NCBI GenBank assembly: GCA_934131005.1
Contig: CAKOYV010000015.1
Coordinates: 1 to 26,653, forward strand
Origin: an uncultured Bacilli bacterium
GTDB taxonomy: Bacteria > Bacillota_I > Bacilli_A > RF39 > UBA660
Direction: 5' to 3'
DNA length: 26,653 nt
The notes under the pieces were generated by a model. The model did not search any database and was not told where the DNA came from. It saw only the letters and a list, made by a program, of their open reading frames with translations. Both the position numbers and the translations under genes were made by a program. Each line of letters starts with the position of its first letter. Position 1 is the stretch's first letter. Of the stretch, positions 6,724 through 14,755 are shown in pieces.

Positions 6724-8955
6724 ATGAAGAAAGTTGAATTATTAAGTCCTGTTGGTAATATAGAAATGCTTTACTATGCCATTCATAATGGAGCAGATGC
6801 CGTTTATTTATCAGGGAAAAATTATGGGGCTAGAAAATTTAGTAATAATTTCACTAATGAAGAATTAGAAAGTGCCATTAAATATAGCCATTTATATAAT
6901 GTTTTAGTCTATGTTACAGTAAACACATTAATATATGAATATGAAATTGAGTCTTTTCTAAAATATATTGAATTTTTATACAAATCAGGTGTTGATGCTG
7001 TAATAATGCAAGATATTGGCATGATAAAATTAGTAAGAGAAAAATTTCCTAACTTAGAAATTCATGCCTCAACCCAATGTCATACTACGAATGAAGAAAC
7101 CGTTAAATTATTTAAAGAATTAGGTTGCACAAGAGTAGTAATGGCTCGTGAGGTTAGCTTAGATACTATTAATAAAATAAATGTTCCAATTGAAAAAGAA
7201 ATATTCGTTTACGGTGCTTTATGCGTTTGTTATTCAGGGTGTTGTCTATTCAGTAGCTTAAATGGTGGTCGTAGTGGCAATAGAGGAGAATGCGTAGGTT
7301 CTTGCCGACTACCATATAAACTTTTAAAAAATAATAAACAAGTTTCCCTAAAAGATAAATACCTTCTTAGTACAAAAGACTTAAATACACTACCAAGATT
7401 AGAAGAGATATTAAAAAGTAACGTAGATAGTCTGAAGATTGAAGGTAGAATGAAATCTCCATACTATGTAGGTTATATTACAAGATTATATCGTACTCTA
7501 ATTGATAAATACTACAATCACGAGCCATTAATTCTTACTAATAAAGAAATAGAAAATATGAAGCAGTTATTTAACCGTGAATTTACTGAAGGTTATCTAT
7601 TAGGTAAACAAGACATTACCAATATTAAAAGTCCTAATCATATTGGTATTCCTATTGGAAAAGTTATCAAGACTACTAAAGATAAAATTTATATTAACTT
7701 AACACATGATATAGCCCAAGAAGATGGTATTAGATTTAAGAGTGCTAATAAAGGCATGATTATAAATAAATTATATACAAAAAATAATCTTTTAACTAAT
7801 AAAGTTTTAAAAGGTAATATTTGCCTAGTTGATAATAAATTGAATATTAAATCACCAGATATAGTCTTAAGAACTATTTCAACTTCCTTAAATCATGAAT
7901 TAAAAAATTATCAAAAGAAGCAAATCTCTGTAACTTTGAAGGCGACTTTAAAGATATCAAAGCCTCTAAGCGTTACCATTTCTGATGGCACTAATACAAT
8001 AACAGAAATTGGTGATACTATAGAACTTGCCCAAAAACACGAAGTAACTTACGATAATATTAAAACTTCCTTAACCAAACTAGGAAGTACTCCCTTTATT
8101 TGTAAAGATATTCAAATTATCAAAGATGATAATATTTTTATAAATCTAAAATCGCTTAATGAAATAAGAAGAAATTTAACTGAAAAATTAATACATCTTC
8201 GTGAAAATAAAAAAACACCAATTTCAATTTTTAATAATAACACGCAAAATAATTTTATCTACCCAAGTCATCAAGAATTAAAACTAAATGTTCTCGTAAG
8301 AAATGAGGAACAACTAAAAGCTTGCCTTGATAATTGCGTAGATAATATTTATATAACAGATTATAATTTGTATGAAAAGTATAAAGATTTATCTAATATT
8401 TACTATAAAGTTCCTAGAGTAAATGATAACTACCAAAAATTCGCCAATGCAAAACTATTAGTAAGTGAAATGGGAAGTGTTATAAAATATAGAAGTAATA
8501 ATTATTTAATAGGAGATTATTCATTAAACGTAACTAATAGTCAAACAATTAAGAAATTAAACCAACTAGGCCTAAGAAGAGTAACTCTCTCACCAGAATT
8601 AACTAAAGATAATATCGTTGATATCATGAATGCTAACTACAATGTAGAATTAATTATTTATGGCCGTATAGAATTAATGATAATGAAATATTGCCCTTTA
8701 AAAAAATGCTTAAATTATTGCAAATATTGTCAAAATTCCCATGATAAGTTTGCTCTAGAAGATAAATTTGGTAATAAATATCCTCTTCTAAGAAAAAATT
8801 GTTATACTACCATTATGCACAGTAAAACGCTAAATATTATTGATACAATAGCTAGCTATAAAAAAATAGGCATCACTAATTATCGTTTAGAATTATTTGA
8901 TGAAGATTACAAAAAAGTAAAAAATTTAATTTTAAAAGTAAAAAATATGTTATAA
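6724..8955 (+). CDS. Long U32-family protein (probable RNA hydroxylation factor)
   Basis: A 743-residue member of peptidase family U32, long form. Residues 1-300 form the core, starting ELLSPVGNIEMLYYAI and NGADAVYLSG. The family signature runs from E159: EIFVYGALCVCYSGCCLFSS, with cysteines 167, 169, 173 and 174, then C191 and C195 (GECVGSC). A central beta-rich part (about 300-500, DUF3656-like) and a C-terminal second half follow, with GRIELMIMKYCPLKKC and further Cys residues (CKYC, then RKNC). Characterised relatives (RlhA, TrhP) hydroxylate 23S rRNA C2501 or tRNA uridine-34 rather than cleave proteins; the length fits the RlhA side, but substrate cannot be read from sequence. The Shine-Dalgarno is weak (AGTGG). 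The gene is followed closely by an unrelated membrane protein. Confidence 0.85.
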   Translation: MKKVELLSPVGNIEMLYYAIHNGADAVYLSGKNYGARKFSNNFTNEELESAIKYSHLYNVLVYVTVNTLIYEYEIESFLKYIEFLYKSGVDAVIMQDIGMIKLVREKFPNLEIHASTQCHTTNEETVKLFKELGCTRVVMAREVSLDTINKINVPIEKEIFVYGALCVCYSGCCLFSSLNGGRSGNRGECVGSCRLPYKLLKNNKQVSLKDKYLLSTKDLNTLPRLEEILKSNVDSLKIEGRMKSPYYVGYITRLYRTLIDKYYNHEPLILTNKEIENMKQLFNREFTEGYLLGKQDITNIKSPNHIGIPIGKVIKTTKDKIYINLTHDIAQEDGIRFKSANKGMIINKLYTKNNLLTNKVLKGNICLVDNKLNIKSPDIVLRTISTSLNHELKNYQKKQISVTLKATLKISKPLSVTISDGTNTITEIGDTIELAQKHEVTYDNIKTSLTKLGSTPFICKDIQIIKDDNIFINLKSLNEIRRNLTEKLIHLRENKKTPISIFNNNTQNNFIYPSHQELKLNVLVRNEEQLKACLDNCVDNIYITDYNLYEKYKDLSNIYYKVPRVNDNYQKFANAKLLVSEMGSVIKYRSNNYLIGDYSLNVTNSQTIKKLNQLGLRRVTLSPELTKDNIVDIMNANYNVELIIYGRIELMIMKYCPLKKCLNYCKYCQNSHDKFALEDKFGNKYPLLRKNCYTTIMHSKTLNIIDTIASYKKIGITNYRLELFDEDYKKVKNLILKVKNML

Positions 8956-8956
8956 T
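8948..8956 (+). promoter_or_regulatory. Extended -10 promoter at the end of the U32 gene
   Basis: TG-T-TATAAT is a perfect extended -10 element spanning the stop codon of the U32 gene, about 18 bases before the next Shine-Dalgarno. No good -35 is visible, as is usual for extended -10 promoters. Confidence 0.55.
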
Positions 8957-8984
8957 AATCTTGAGAATATGGTAGGTGATTAAA

Positions 8985-9527
8985 GTGAGAAAGAAAAGAC
9001 GAGCAAAATCTAAAGCAAGTGGTGGAGCAATTATCCTAATTATTTGTCTAATAGCCTTAGTAGTTGGTGGTATTTATTACGCAAACAGTAATAATCTTTT
9101 ATCTGGTAAAAATGAAAGTGTTAAACAACAATCAGGTAACAATAGTACTAAAGAATCAAATTCTAGTTCTAACTCTAATACTAATAGTAGCAAAACAGAA
9201 TCTAAAAAAACTGAACAAGAGCAAAAAGAAGAACAACAACAAGAACCACAAAAAAGCTATACAGCTACAACTCAAGAGGGTGAAGAAGTAAAAGTAGACG
9301 CCAATAAAATGGTAACTGCGACTGGCTTTTCTGGCGCTAGTAATTATAAATTCTATTTAAGAGGGACAACTCTTTATTTTAAAGATACTAGCACAGGCGA
9401 TAACCCAGAAGAAATAATAGCTTATAATGTTAAAGATTTATATCTAAAAAATAAAGAAGTAACTGCCGATTTATATAGCGATGGACAAATAGTTAAAGAA
9501 AATAATTATATAACTTATAATAAGTAG
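8985..9527 (+). CDS. Single-pass membrane protein with low-complexity linker
   Basis: Unknown 180-residue protein. A basic N-terminus (RKKRRAKSK) precedes one membrane helix at about 16-33 (IILIICLIALVVGGIYYA), giving a type II or signal-anchor topology with the rest outside. Residues about 40-90 are Ser/Asn then Glu/Gln-rich linker. The last ~90 residues form a compact domain with GFSGASNYKFYLRGTTLYFKD. I start at the GTG at 8985, which lies 6 bases after AGGTG (8974-8978); a longer GTG at 8976 would sit within that site. An extended -10 promoter lies just upstream and a terminator at 9536-9560, so it is probably its own unit between the U32 gene and dacB. The domain is not recognised. Confidence 0.75.
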   Translation: MRKKRRAKSKASGGAIILIICLIALVVGGIYYANSNNLLSGKNESVKQQSGNNSTKESNSSSNSNTNSSKTESKKTEQEQKEEQQQEPQKSYTATTQEGEEVKVDANKMVTATGFSGASNYKFYLRGTTLYFKDTSTGDNPEEIIAYNVKDLYLKNKEVTADLYSDGQIVKENNYITYNK

Positions 9528-9535
9528 TGAGAACT

Positions 9536-9560
9536 AAAGGACTAAAAAGTTCTTTTTTTT
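9536..9560 (+). terminator. Terminator before dacB
   Basis: AAAGGACT (9536-9543) pairs with AGTTCTTT (9548-9555, one G-T) across AAAA, followed by a T run to 9560. Confidence 0.8.
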
Positions 9561-9585
9561 CATATTATTATTAGGTGATTTATTT

Positions 9586-10656
9586 ATGAAGAAGATATTG
9601 CTATTTTTATTTTTGTTTTTAATAGGATTAAATAACAGCTACGCAAGCACAGAAACAGCCAATCAATATATATTAATGGATCAACAAACAAGAAGAATAT
9701 TAGCTGGCAAAAATTATAATAATAAAGCTCTAATTGCTTCTATCACTAAAATAATGACTGCCGTAATTGCTATAGAATCTGGTAAACTAGATAAAACAAT
9801 CACGGTTGATGATACTATTTTAAAATCATATGGTTCAGGAATATATATTGAAGTAGGGGAGAAGTTAACATTAAGGGAATTGTTATATGGTCTTATGCTA
9901 CGTTCAGGAAACGATGCTGCCCTAATGTGTGCTAAATATGTGGGTGGAACAGTTGATAATTTTGTTAAAAAAATGAATAAAAAAGCCCACGAATTGGGAA
10001 TGATTAATACAACTTTTGTAAATCCTAGTGGTCTAGATAATAGCGATTCAGGAAATTATTCTACCGCATATGATATGGCTTTATTAACTAAATATGCCAT
10101 GAAATATGAAGATTACAGAAAAATAGTATCAACTAAGAGTTACACCTTAAAAACTAATAAAAAAACCTATGTTTGGAAAAATAAAAATAAACTTCTAAAT
10201 TATGACTATGTAACAGGAGGTAAAACAGGGTATACCGAAAAAGCTAAAAGAACCTTAGTTTCAACTGCTAGTCGTGATAATATTAATTTAATTGTTGTAA
10301 CTATAAGAGATAGTGATGATTGGAATACTCATAAATCGTTATATGAAGAGACTTTTGCTAATTACAAATCATATAAATTTCTTGATAAAAATAAATTTAA
10401 AATATCCAAAGATAAATATTATAAAGGCAAGTTATATATCAAAAATGATGTTTATATTCCTGTTAGGGAAGATGAGTTAAATAAAATATCTGGTAAAGTA
10501 AAATTAAAAAAATTATCCAAATATAAAAATGGCACTAAAGTAGGAAAGTACCAAATATACTTAGATAAAAGTCTTTTATATGAAGAAGATATTTATATAA
10601 AGGTTAAAAACGCTAAAAAAGCATCAAAGACAAGCAAAATTAAGGAGTTATTCTAA
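9586..10656 (+). CDS. dacB: D-alanyl-D-alanine carboxypeptidase, first gene of dacB-spmA-spmB
   Basis: A penicillin-binding protein of the S11 family that removes the terminal D-Ala from peptidoglycan stem peptides outside the membrane. Residues 1-20 are a signal peptide (cut after SYA). All three catalytic motifs are present: S52-I-T-K55, S107-G-N109 and K213-T-G215. Residues about 260-335 form the PBP5-type C-terminal beta domain, and the basic tail may be the membrane contact. The length of 356 is normal for the family. AGGTG precedes the ATG by 8 bases. It overlaps spmA by one base. The order carboxypeptidase-spmA-spmB is that of the Bacillus subtilis dacB operon, where the products act in spore cortex maturation, so I name it dacB rather than dacA or dacF on context. 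Confidence 0.88.
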   Translation: MKKILLFLFLFLIGLNNSYASTETANQYILMDQQTRRILAGKNYNNKALIASITKIMTAVIAIESGKLDKTITVDDTILKSYGSGIYIEVGEKLTLRELLYGLMLRSGNDAALMCAKYVGGTVDNFVKKMNKKAHELGMINTTFVNPSGLDNSDSGNYSTAYDMALLTKYAMKYEDYRKIVSTKSYTLKTNKKTYVWKNKNKLLNYDYVTGGKTGYTEKAKRTLVSTASRDNINLIVVTIRDSDDWNTHKSLYEETFANYKSYKFLDKNKFKISKDKYYKGKLYIKNDVYIPVREDELNKISGKVKLKKLSKYKNGTKVGKYQIYLDKSLLYEEDIYIKVKNAKKASKTSKIKELF

Positions 10657-11246
10657 TGATAAATTATATCTTTGGCTTCTTTTTAATAATCGGCATTCTC
10701 TATGGATTTATAACTGGAAATATAAATATAATTAACGACAGTCTAACAACATCAGGCAGTTTAGCTATTGAAATGATTCTAAAAATGATTCCCTTATTAT
10801 GCCTTTGGTTAGGTGTTATGAAAATAGCCTCAGCTTCGGGATTAATTGACAAATTATCCAAAAAATTAGCCGTTATAATTCATCCCTTATTCCCAGAATT
10901 AAAAAAAGATAGTAAGTCAATTACATATATAGCAACTAATATTATGATGAATATTTTAGGATTAGGCAGTGGAGCCACGCCATTTGGCCTTAAAGCCATG
11001 AAAAGTATGCAAGAAGATAACCATAAAAAAGAGGTTGCTACAAGAAGTATGATAACATTATTAGTAATAAATACAGCTTCTGTTACAATTATTCCTACAA
11101 CAGTTATTAGTTTTAGAACCCTTAATGGCTCTAAAAATCCTATGGAAATATTAACAGCCTGTATCATAACAACAATTATATCATGTGCTCTCGGGCTAAT
11201 ATTTGATAGAATTTTTTATCATATCTGGAAGGTGAAATATGAATAA
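10656..11246 (+). CDS. spmA: Spore maturation protein A
   Basis: A polytopic membrane protein of the nucleoside-recognition (Gate) superfamily. The SpmA signature is clear: NIMMNILGLGSGATPFGLKAM at about 94-114, then ATRSMITLLVINTASVTIIPTTVIS. In B. subtilis SpmA and SpmB are needed for full spore core dehydration and heat resistance. The 196-residue length is typical. AAGGAG lies 7 bases before the ATG, which shares one base with the dacB stop, and its own end overlaps spmB by 8 bases, so the three genes are coupled. Related proteins also occur in some non-sporulating bacteria, so this alone does not prove sporulation. Confidence 0.93.
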   Translation: MINYIFGFFLIIGILYGFITGNINIINDSLTTSGSLAIEMILKMIPLLCLWLGVMKIASASGLIDKLSKKLAVIIHPLFPELKKDSKSITYIATNIMMNILGLGSGATPFGLKAMKSMQEDNHKKEVATRSMITLLVINTASVTIIPTTVISFRTLNGSKNPMEILTACIITTIISCALGLIFDRIFYHIWKVKYE

Positions 11247-11751
11247 TATTATCATTCCTAGTATTGTTATTTTTATCCTAATCTATGGCTTGATCAAAAA
11301 AGTAGATATTTATGATAAATTTTTAGAAGGCGTATTAGAAGGCGTTAATATGTCTTTAAAAATTTTTCCTACCATGTTTGCAATGACTATATGTATAAAT
11401 GTTTTACTAAAGAGTAATATTATAAATGATATAACTAATATGGTTGCACCTTTTTTAAATTTTATCAATTTCCCACATCAATTATTAAGTCTAGCTCTAA
11501 TGCGACCAGTATCAGGCTCTTCCTCTCTAATTATTATGGATAGTATTTTAAAACAAAATGGTCCTGATAGCTTTATAGGCCGTGTAGCGTCTGTTATGCA
11601 GGGAAGTAGTGATACAACGATTTATATAATAAGTCTATATTTCTCATCAGTTGGCATTAAAAAAATTAAATATTCTCTAATTGTGGGCCTGCTTGCAGAT
11701 CTAATGGCTGTAATATTTTCACTAATAACCACTAGACTTCTCTTTAATTAA
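11239..11751 (+). CDS. spmB: Spore maturation protein B
   Basis: The partner of SpmA and also a nucleoside-recognition-domain membrane protein, 170 residues with about four to five hydrophobic segments. Family signatures are visible: LMRPVSGSSSLIIMDSIL (about 88-105), GPDSFIGRVASVMQGSSDTT and the C-terminal SSVGIKKIKYSLIVGLLADL. GGAAGGTG lies 6 bases before the ATG, which overlaps the end of spmA. It is the last gene of the operon; a perfect terminator hairpin begins at the stop codon. The spore core dehydration role is known from B. subtilis and inferred here. Confidence 0.93.
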   Translation: MNNIIIPSIVIFILIYGLIKKVDIYDKFLEGVLEGVNMSLKIFPTMFAMTICINVLLKSNIINDITNMVAPFLNFINFPHQLLSLALMRPVSGSSSLIIMDSILKQNGPDSFIGRVASVMQGSSDTTIYIISLYFSSVGIKKIKYSLIVGLLADLMAVIFSLITTRLLFN

Positions 11752-11780
11752 AAAAATAGCCATTAATTTAGGCTATTTTT
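11752..11780. terminator. Bidirectional terminator between spmB and the micro-ORF
   Basis: A perfect 10-bp stem AAAAATAGCC (11752-11761) / GGCTATTTTT (11771-11780) with a 9-base loop. T runs follow on both strands (TTTTT on plus; TTTTTTT on minus). The minus-strand micro-ORF has its stop codon in the loop. Confidence 0.85.
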
Positions 11781-11894
11781 AGATGAATTATTTGAATTCA
11801 TATTAGAAGAATTTTCATTACATCTAGCGCCACTCATATTGCAGCTTTTATTAGATGAATTATTCTTATTGTTTGAATTTTTTTTCTTTCCCAT
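11763..11894 (-). CDS. 43-residue Ser/Asn-rich micro-ORF with two cysteines
   Basis: A small reading frame on the minus strand. It starts MGKKKNSNNKNN, is made almost only of Asn, Ser and Lys, and contains a central segment with two cysteines, KSCNMSGARCNEN (C18, C25). GGGTG (11901-11905) lies 6 bases before the ATG at 11894; an in-frame ATG at 11900 abuts that site and is less likely. The TAA stop falls in the loop of the bidirectional terminator, so the last codons form part of the stem. No family is recognised. Asn/Ser/Lys codons are AAT, TCT/TCA and AAA, which AT-rich DNA produces by chance, so the ribosome binding site, length and terminator are the main support. Location behind spmB allows a spore-related guess only. 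Confidence 0.5.
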   Translation of the reverse strand: MGKKKNSNNKNNSSNKSCNMSGARCNENSSNMNSNNSSKNSLN

Positions 11895-11905
11895 TTTCAT
11901 CACCC

Positions 11906-12355
11906 AATAATAGTATTGACCTAAATTAATTTAATATGTATTTTTTTTAAATAATTCTCTGCCAACATTTGACTTTTTATAACTGTTCAATTGAGTAATT
12001 TTATAAGTAACAAGTTTAAGGTTATATATTATAAATACTTTCGTAAATAATTAACTATTACGAGCCAAAAAAACACACGAACACATTTAAAAAAGAAAAT
12101 TGTATAAAATCTAAAAAATAGCATAAGACTAAAAATGCGTTTTTTGATAATTGGATATTTTTGCAAAAATTATCAACAAGTAAAAAACAGATGTAAAGCC
12201 AACAAAATATTGTAATTAAAGGAGAAAAACACGTTTTTCTGCTTTTGAAACAATCTGAAAAAAGTTTAAAAAATAAAAAAGTTTAAAAACTATTGAATTT
12301 AAAGTGATTAAAAAAATAAAAAACTAAAAGTTAATAAAATGTTCGTATTTTGGTA
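11906..12355. other. 450-base intergenic region with several hairpins and repeats
   Basis: No credible ORF. Visible structures: CGTAAATA/TATTACG inverted repeat (12042-12062); a terminator-like hairpin AAAAAATAGCAT/ATGCGTTTTTT (12113-12145); GATAATT/AATTATC (12146-12174), whose right side contains TTATCAACA (12170-12178), one base from the DnaA box TTATCCACA; palindrome ACAAAATATTGT (12202-12213); palindrome AGAAAAAC-AC-GTTTTTCT (12223-12240); and a 17-base tandem repeat with core AGTTTAAAAA (12258-12291). It may hold operators for nrdD or a small RNA ending near 12145, but nothing is conclusive. Confidence 0.45.
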
Positions 12356-12384
12356 TTGACAAAGATATTTTAGGCAAGTATAAT
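12356..12384 (+). promoter_or_regulatory. Consensus promoter of the nrdD operon
   Basis: TTGACA (12356-12361), a 17-base spacer and TATAAT (12379-12384) match the sigma-A consensus at all twelve positions. The transcript would start near 12391, leaving a short leader with AGGAGG before the ATG at 12415. Confidence 0.92.
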
Positions 12385-12414
12385 GAGGGTGTAAGTAGTA
12401 ATAGGAGGAAAGTA

Positions 12415-14718
12415 ATGAAAGTTGTAAATGAAGAAGTGTTAGAAAATTTAAAAGTTGTCAAAAGAAATGGACGAAAAGTAGATTTTGACACCACTAAAGT
12501 TGCAATGGCAATAAAAAATGGCTTTGATGGTGTAATTAGTTCAGAAGAAGAGGATGAAAAATATACTGCAAAAGATATTCAAAAAGTATATCAAAATGTC
12601 ATAAAAAAAATTATTAAAGATTATAAAGATAGTGATAAGATAAAAATAGAAGATATTCAAGATATGATTGAAGATATGCTAAAAAAATATAAGTATGATG
12701 ATGTTTACGAATCATTCTCAGAATATAGAGAAAGAAGAGCGCAATCTCGTAAATTGTTTGCTGATGAAAAAAAGATGCATAAATTTCTAAAATCATTAGA
12801 AGGGTTAGGTTTAAAGAGTGCTCTTGAAGTTGATGCAAAAAGAGAAAATGCTAATATAGATGGAAATTCTGCAATGGGAACTATGCTTCAATATGGTTCT
12901 ACAGTTAGTAAAGAATTTGCTAAAGCTTATTTAATGAAACCAAAATTTGCTGAACTACATGAAGATGGTGATATTCATATTCATGATATGGATTTCTTAG
13001 CCATGGGAACTACAACATGTATGCAAATAGATTTAAATAAATTATTTAAAAATGGTTTTTCTACAGGTCATGGTCATCTAAGAGAACCACAATCAATAAA
13101 TTCATACAGTGCTCTAGCAGCAATTGCAATTCAATCAGATCAAAATGATCAACATGGTGGTCAAAGTGTTCCAGCTTTTGATTTTTATATGGCACCAGGA
13201 GTTTTAAAATCTTTTAAGAAAGAATATAAACAAGCTTTATATGAATTATTAGATTATACTGATTTTATAAGCTTTATCAATTTTGATAAATTGACTAAAG
13301 AAATAGACAAATTAGGTTCAATTGAATTTGATATTGGTGGTTTTAAAAACTTTTACAAAGAAAGTAAAGAAGTTAGAAATATTTTTGAAAAAGCATATGA
13401 TATAGCATTATCTAAAACAGATAGAGCAACTTATCAAGCAATGGAAGCATTTGTACATAATTTAAATACTATGCATTCTAGAGCTGGTGCTCAAGTTCCA
13501 TTTTCATCAATTAATTTTGGAACAGATACATCGCCAGAAGGTCGAATGGTTATGAAAAACTATTTATTATCAATAGATGCTGGTTTAGGAAAAAATGAAA
13601 CTCCTATTTTTCCAATTTCTATTTTTAAAATAAAAGAAGGAATTAATTATAATCCTGGCGATCCAAATTATGATTTGTTCAAATTATCTTGCAAAGTATC
13701 AGCTAAAAGATTATTTCCAAACTTTTCATTTATGGATTCACCATTCAATGCACAATATTATAAAGGAGACTATAATACGGAAGTATGCTATATGGGATGT
13801 AGAACTAGAGTAATTGGAAATGTTGTCGATCCTAATAAAGCTATAACTCCAGGGAGAGGAAATCTTTCGTTTACTTCAATAAATTTACCAAGATTAGGAA
13901 TTAAACATGGAATTGTTACAAAAGATAAGGCAGATATAGATGGTTTCTTTGAAGAATTAGAAGAATTAATGACAACTGTCAAGGATCAATTATTAGAAAG
14001 ATTTGAAATTCAATGCAATAAAAGATCATATAACTTTCCTTTCTTATTAGAACAAGGCGTATGGATAGATTCTGAAAAATTAAAACCAACCGACAGACTT
14101 AGAAAAGTTCTAAAGCATGGAACATTAAGTATTGGCTTTATAGGACTAGCCGAATGTTTAAAGGCTCTAATTGGAAAACATCATGGTGAATCTGAAGAAG
14201 CTCAAAAGTTAGGATTAAAAATAATTTCATTTATGAGAAAGAAATGTGATGAATTTTCTGAAAAACATAATTTGAATTTCACTTGTCTAGCAACTCCAGC
14301 CGAAGGTCTATCAGGCAGATTTGTTAATATAGATAAAGTGATATACGGAAAAATAAAAGGTGTTACAGATAGAGATTATTATACAAATTCTTTCCATGTT
14401 CCTGTTTATTACAACATTTCTATTGTTAATAAAATTAAAAAAGAAGCACCATATCATGCTCTAACTAATGCAGGACATATAAGTTATATAGAATTAGATG
14501 GAGATACAACTAAAAATTTAGATGCGTTTGAAAGAATAGTTCGTTTAATGAAAGAAAATAATATGGGCTATGCCGCAATAAACCATCCTGTTGATAGAGA
14601 TCCTGTATGTGGATATATAGGAATAATAGGCGATGTTTGCCCAGGTTGTGGCCGTCGTGCTTACGAGGGGGTAAGCGTTGAAGCTGTAAATAATTATAAG
14701 AAAAATTCTTGCTGTTAA
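12415..14718 (+). CDS. nrdD: Anaerobic ribonucleotide reductase catalytic chain, lacking the glycyl-radical domain
   Basis: The large part of class III ribonucleoside-triphosphate reductase, which makes deoxynucleotides without oxygen. Residues about 12-100 form an ATP-cone (VVKRNGRKVDFDTTKVAMAI), the usual allosteric activity domain. The barrel follows, with TCMQIDL (C202), DQHGGQSVPAFD, SRAGAQVPFSSINFGTD, C458-Y-M-G-C462 and GRGNLSFTSINL. The C-terminus has a zinc-finger-like remnant: PVCGYIGIIGDVCPGCGR with C732, C742 and C745, but the expected first Cys is Asp729; the chain ends SCC (C766, C767). The glycyl-radical motif RR[VI]xGYL that ends normal NrdD is absent and is encoded by the next gene. 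AGGAGG precedes the start. First gene of nrdD-small nrdD-nrdG under a consensus promoter. Confidence 0.95.
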   Translation: MKVVNEEVLENLKVVKRNGRKVDFDTTKVAMAIKNGFDGVISSEEEDEKYTAKDIQKVYQNVIKKIIKDYKDSDKIKIEDIQDMIEDMLKKYKYDDVYESFSEYRERRAQSRKLFADEKKMHKFLKSLEGLGLKSALEVDAKRENANIDGNSAMGTMLQYGSTVSKEFAKAYLMKPKFAELHEDGDIHIHDMDFLAMGTTTCMQIDLNKLFKNGFSTGHGHLREPQSINSYSALAAIAIQSDQNDQHGGQSVPAFDFYMAPGVLKSFKKEYKQALYELLDYTDFISFINFDKLTKEIDKLGSIEFDIGGFKNFYKESKEVRNIFEKAYDIALSKTDRATYQAMEAFVHNLNTMHSRAGAQVPFSSINFGTDTSPEGRMVMKNYLLSIDAGLGKNETPIFPISIFKIKEGINYNPGDPNYDLFKLSCKVSAKRLFPNFSFMDSPFNAQYYKGDYNTEVCYMGCRTRVIGNVVDPNKAITPGRGNLSFTSINLPRLGIKHGIVTKDKADIDGFFEELEELMTTVKDQLLERFEIQCNKRSYNFPFLLEQGVWIDSEKLKPTDRLRKVLKHGTLSIGFIGLAECLKALIGKHHGESEEAQKLGLKIISFMRKKCDEFSEKHNLNFTCLATPAEGLSGRFVNIDKVIYGKIKGVTDRDYYTNSFHVPVYYNISIVNKIKKEAPYHALTNAGHISYIELDGDTTKNLDAFERIVRLMKENNMGYAAINHPVDRDPVCGYIGIIGDVCPGCGRRAYEGVSVEAVNNYKKNSCC

Positions 14719-14755
14719 ACTGCTTGCTTAACCAAAAAAGAAGGAGAGAAATAAA

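Noticed and set aside
9064..9291. 75-codon plus-strand frame inside the single-pass membrane protein gene
   Set aside because: Alternate frame of a low-complexity linker with no start signals.
9561..9568. CATATTAT as a sigma-E type -10 element for dacB
   Set aside because: Partial match only, with no sigma-E -35 at the right distance and very close to the ribosome binding site.
10880..11167. 95-codon minus-strand frame opposite spmA
   Set aside because: Antisense shadow of a clearly recognisable conserved gene.
12202..12213. ACAAAATATTGT as an NrdR box upstream of nrdD
   Set aside because: Only loosely like the NrdR consensus, single rather than paired, and about 150 bases upstream of the promoter.
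12135..12215. 26-codon plus-strand ORF starting ATGCGTTTTTTG
   Set aside because: No ribosome binding site, and its start lies within a hairpin and T run.
14587..14620. VCGYIG in the large NrdD chain as the glycyl-radical site
   Set aside because: It resembles the E. coli RVCGYL motif but lies in the zinc-site context (followed by CPGC) and lacks the NxGK...RVKH continuation, which is found in the small gene.
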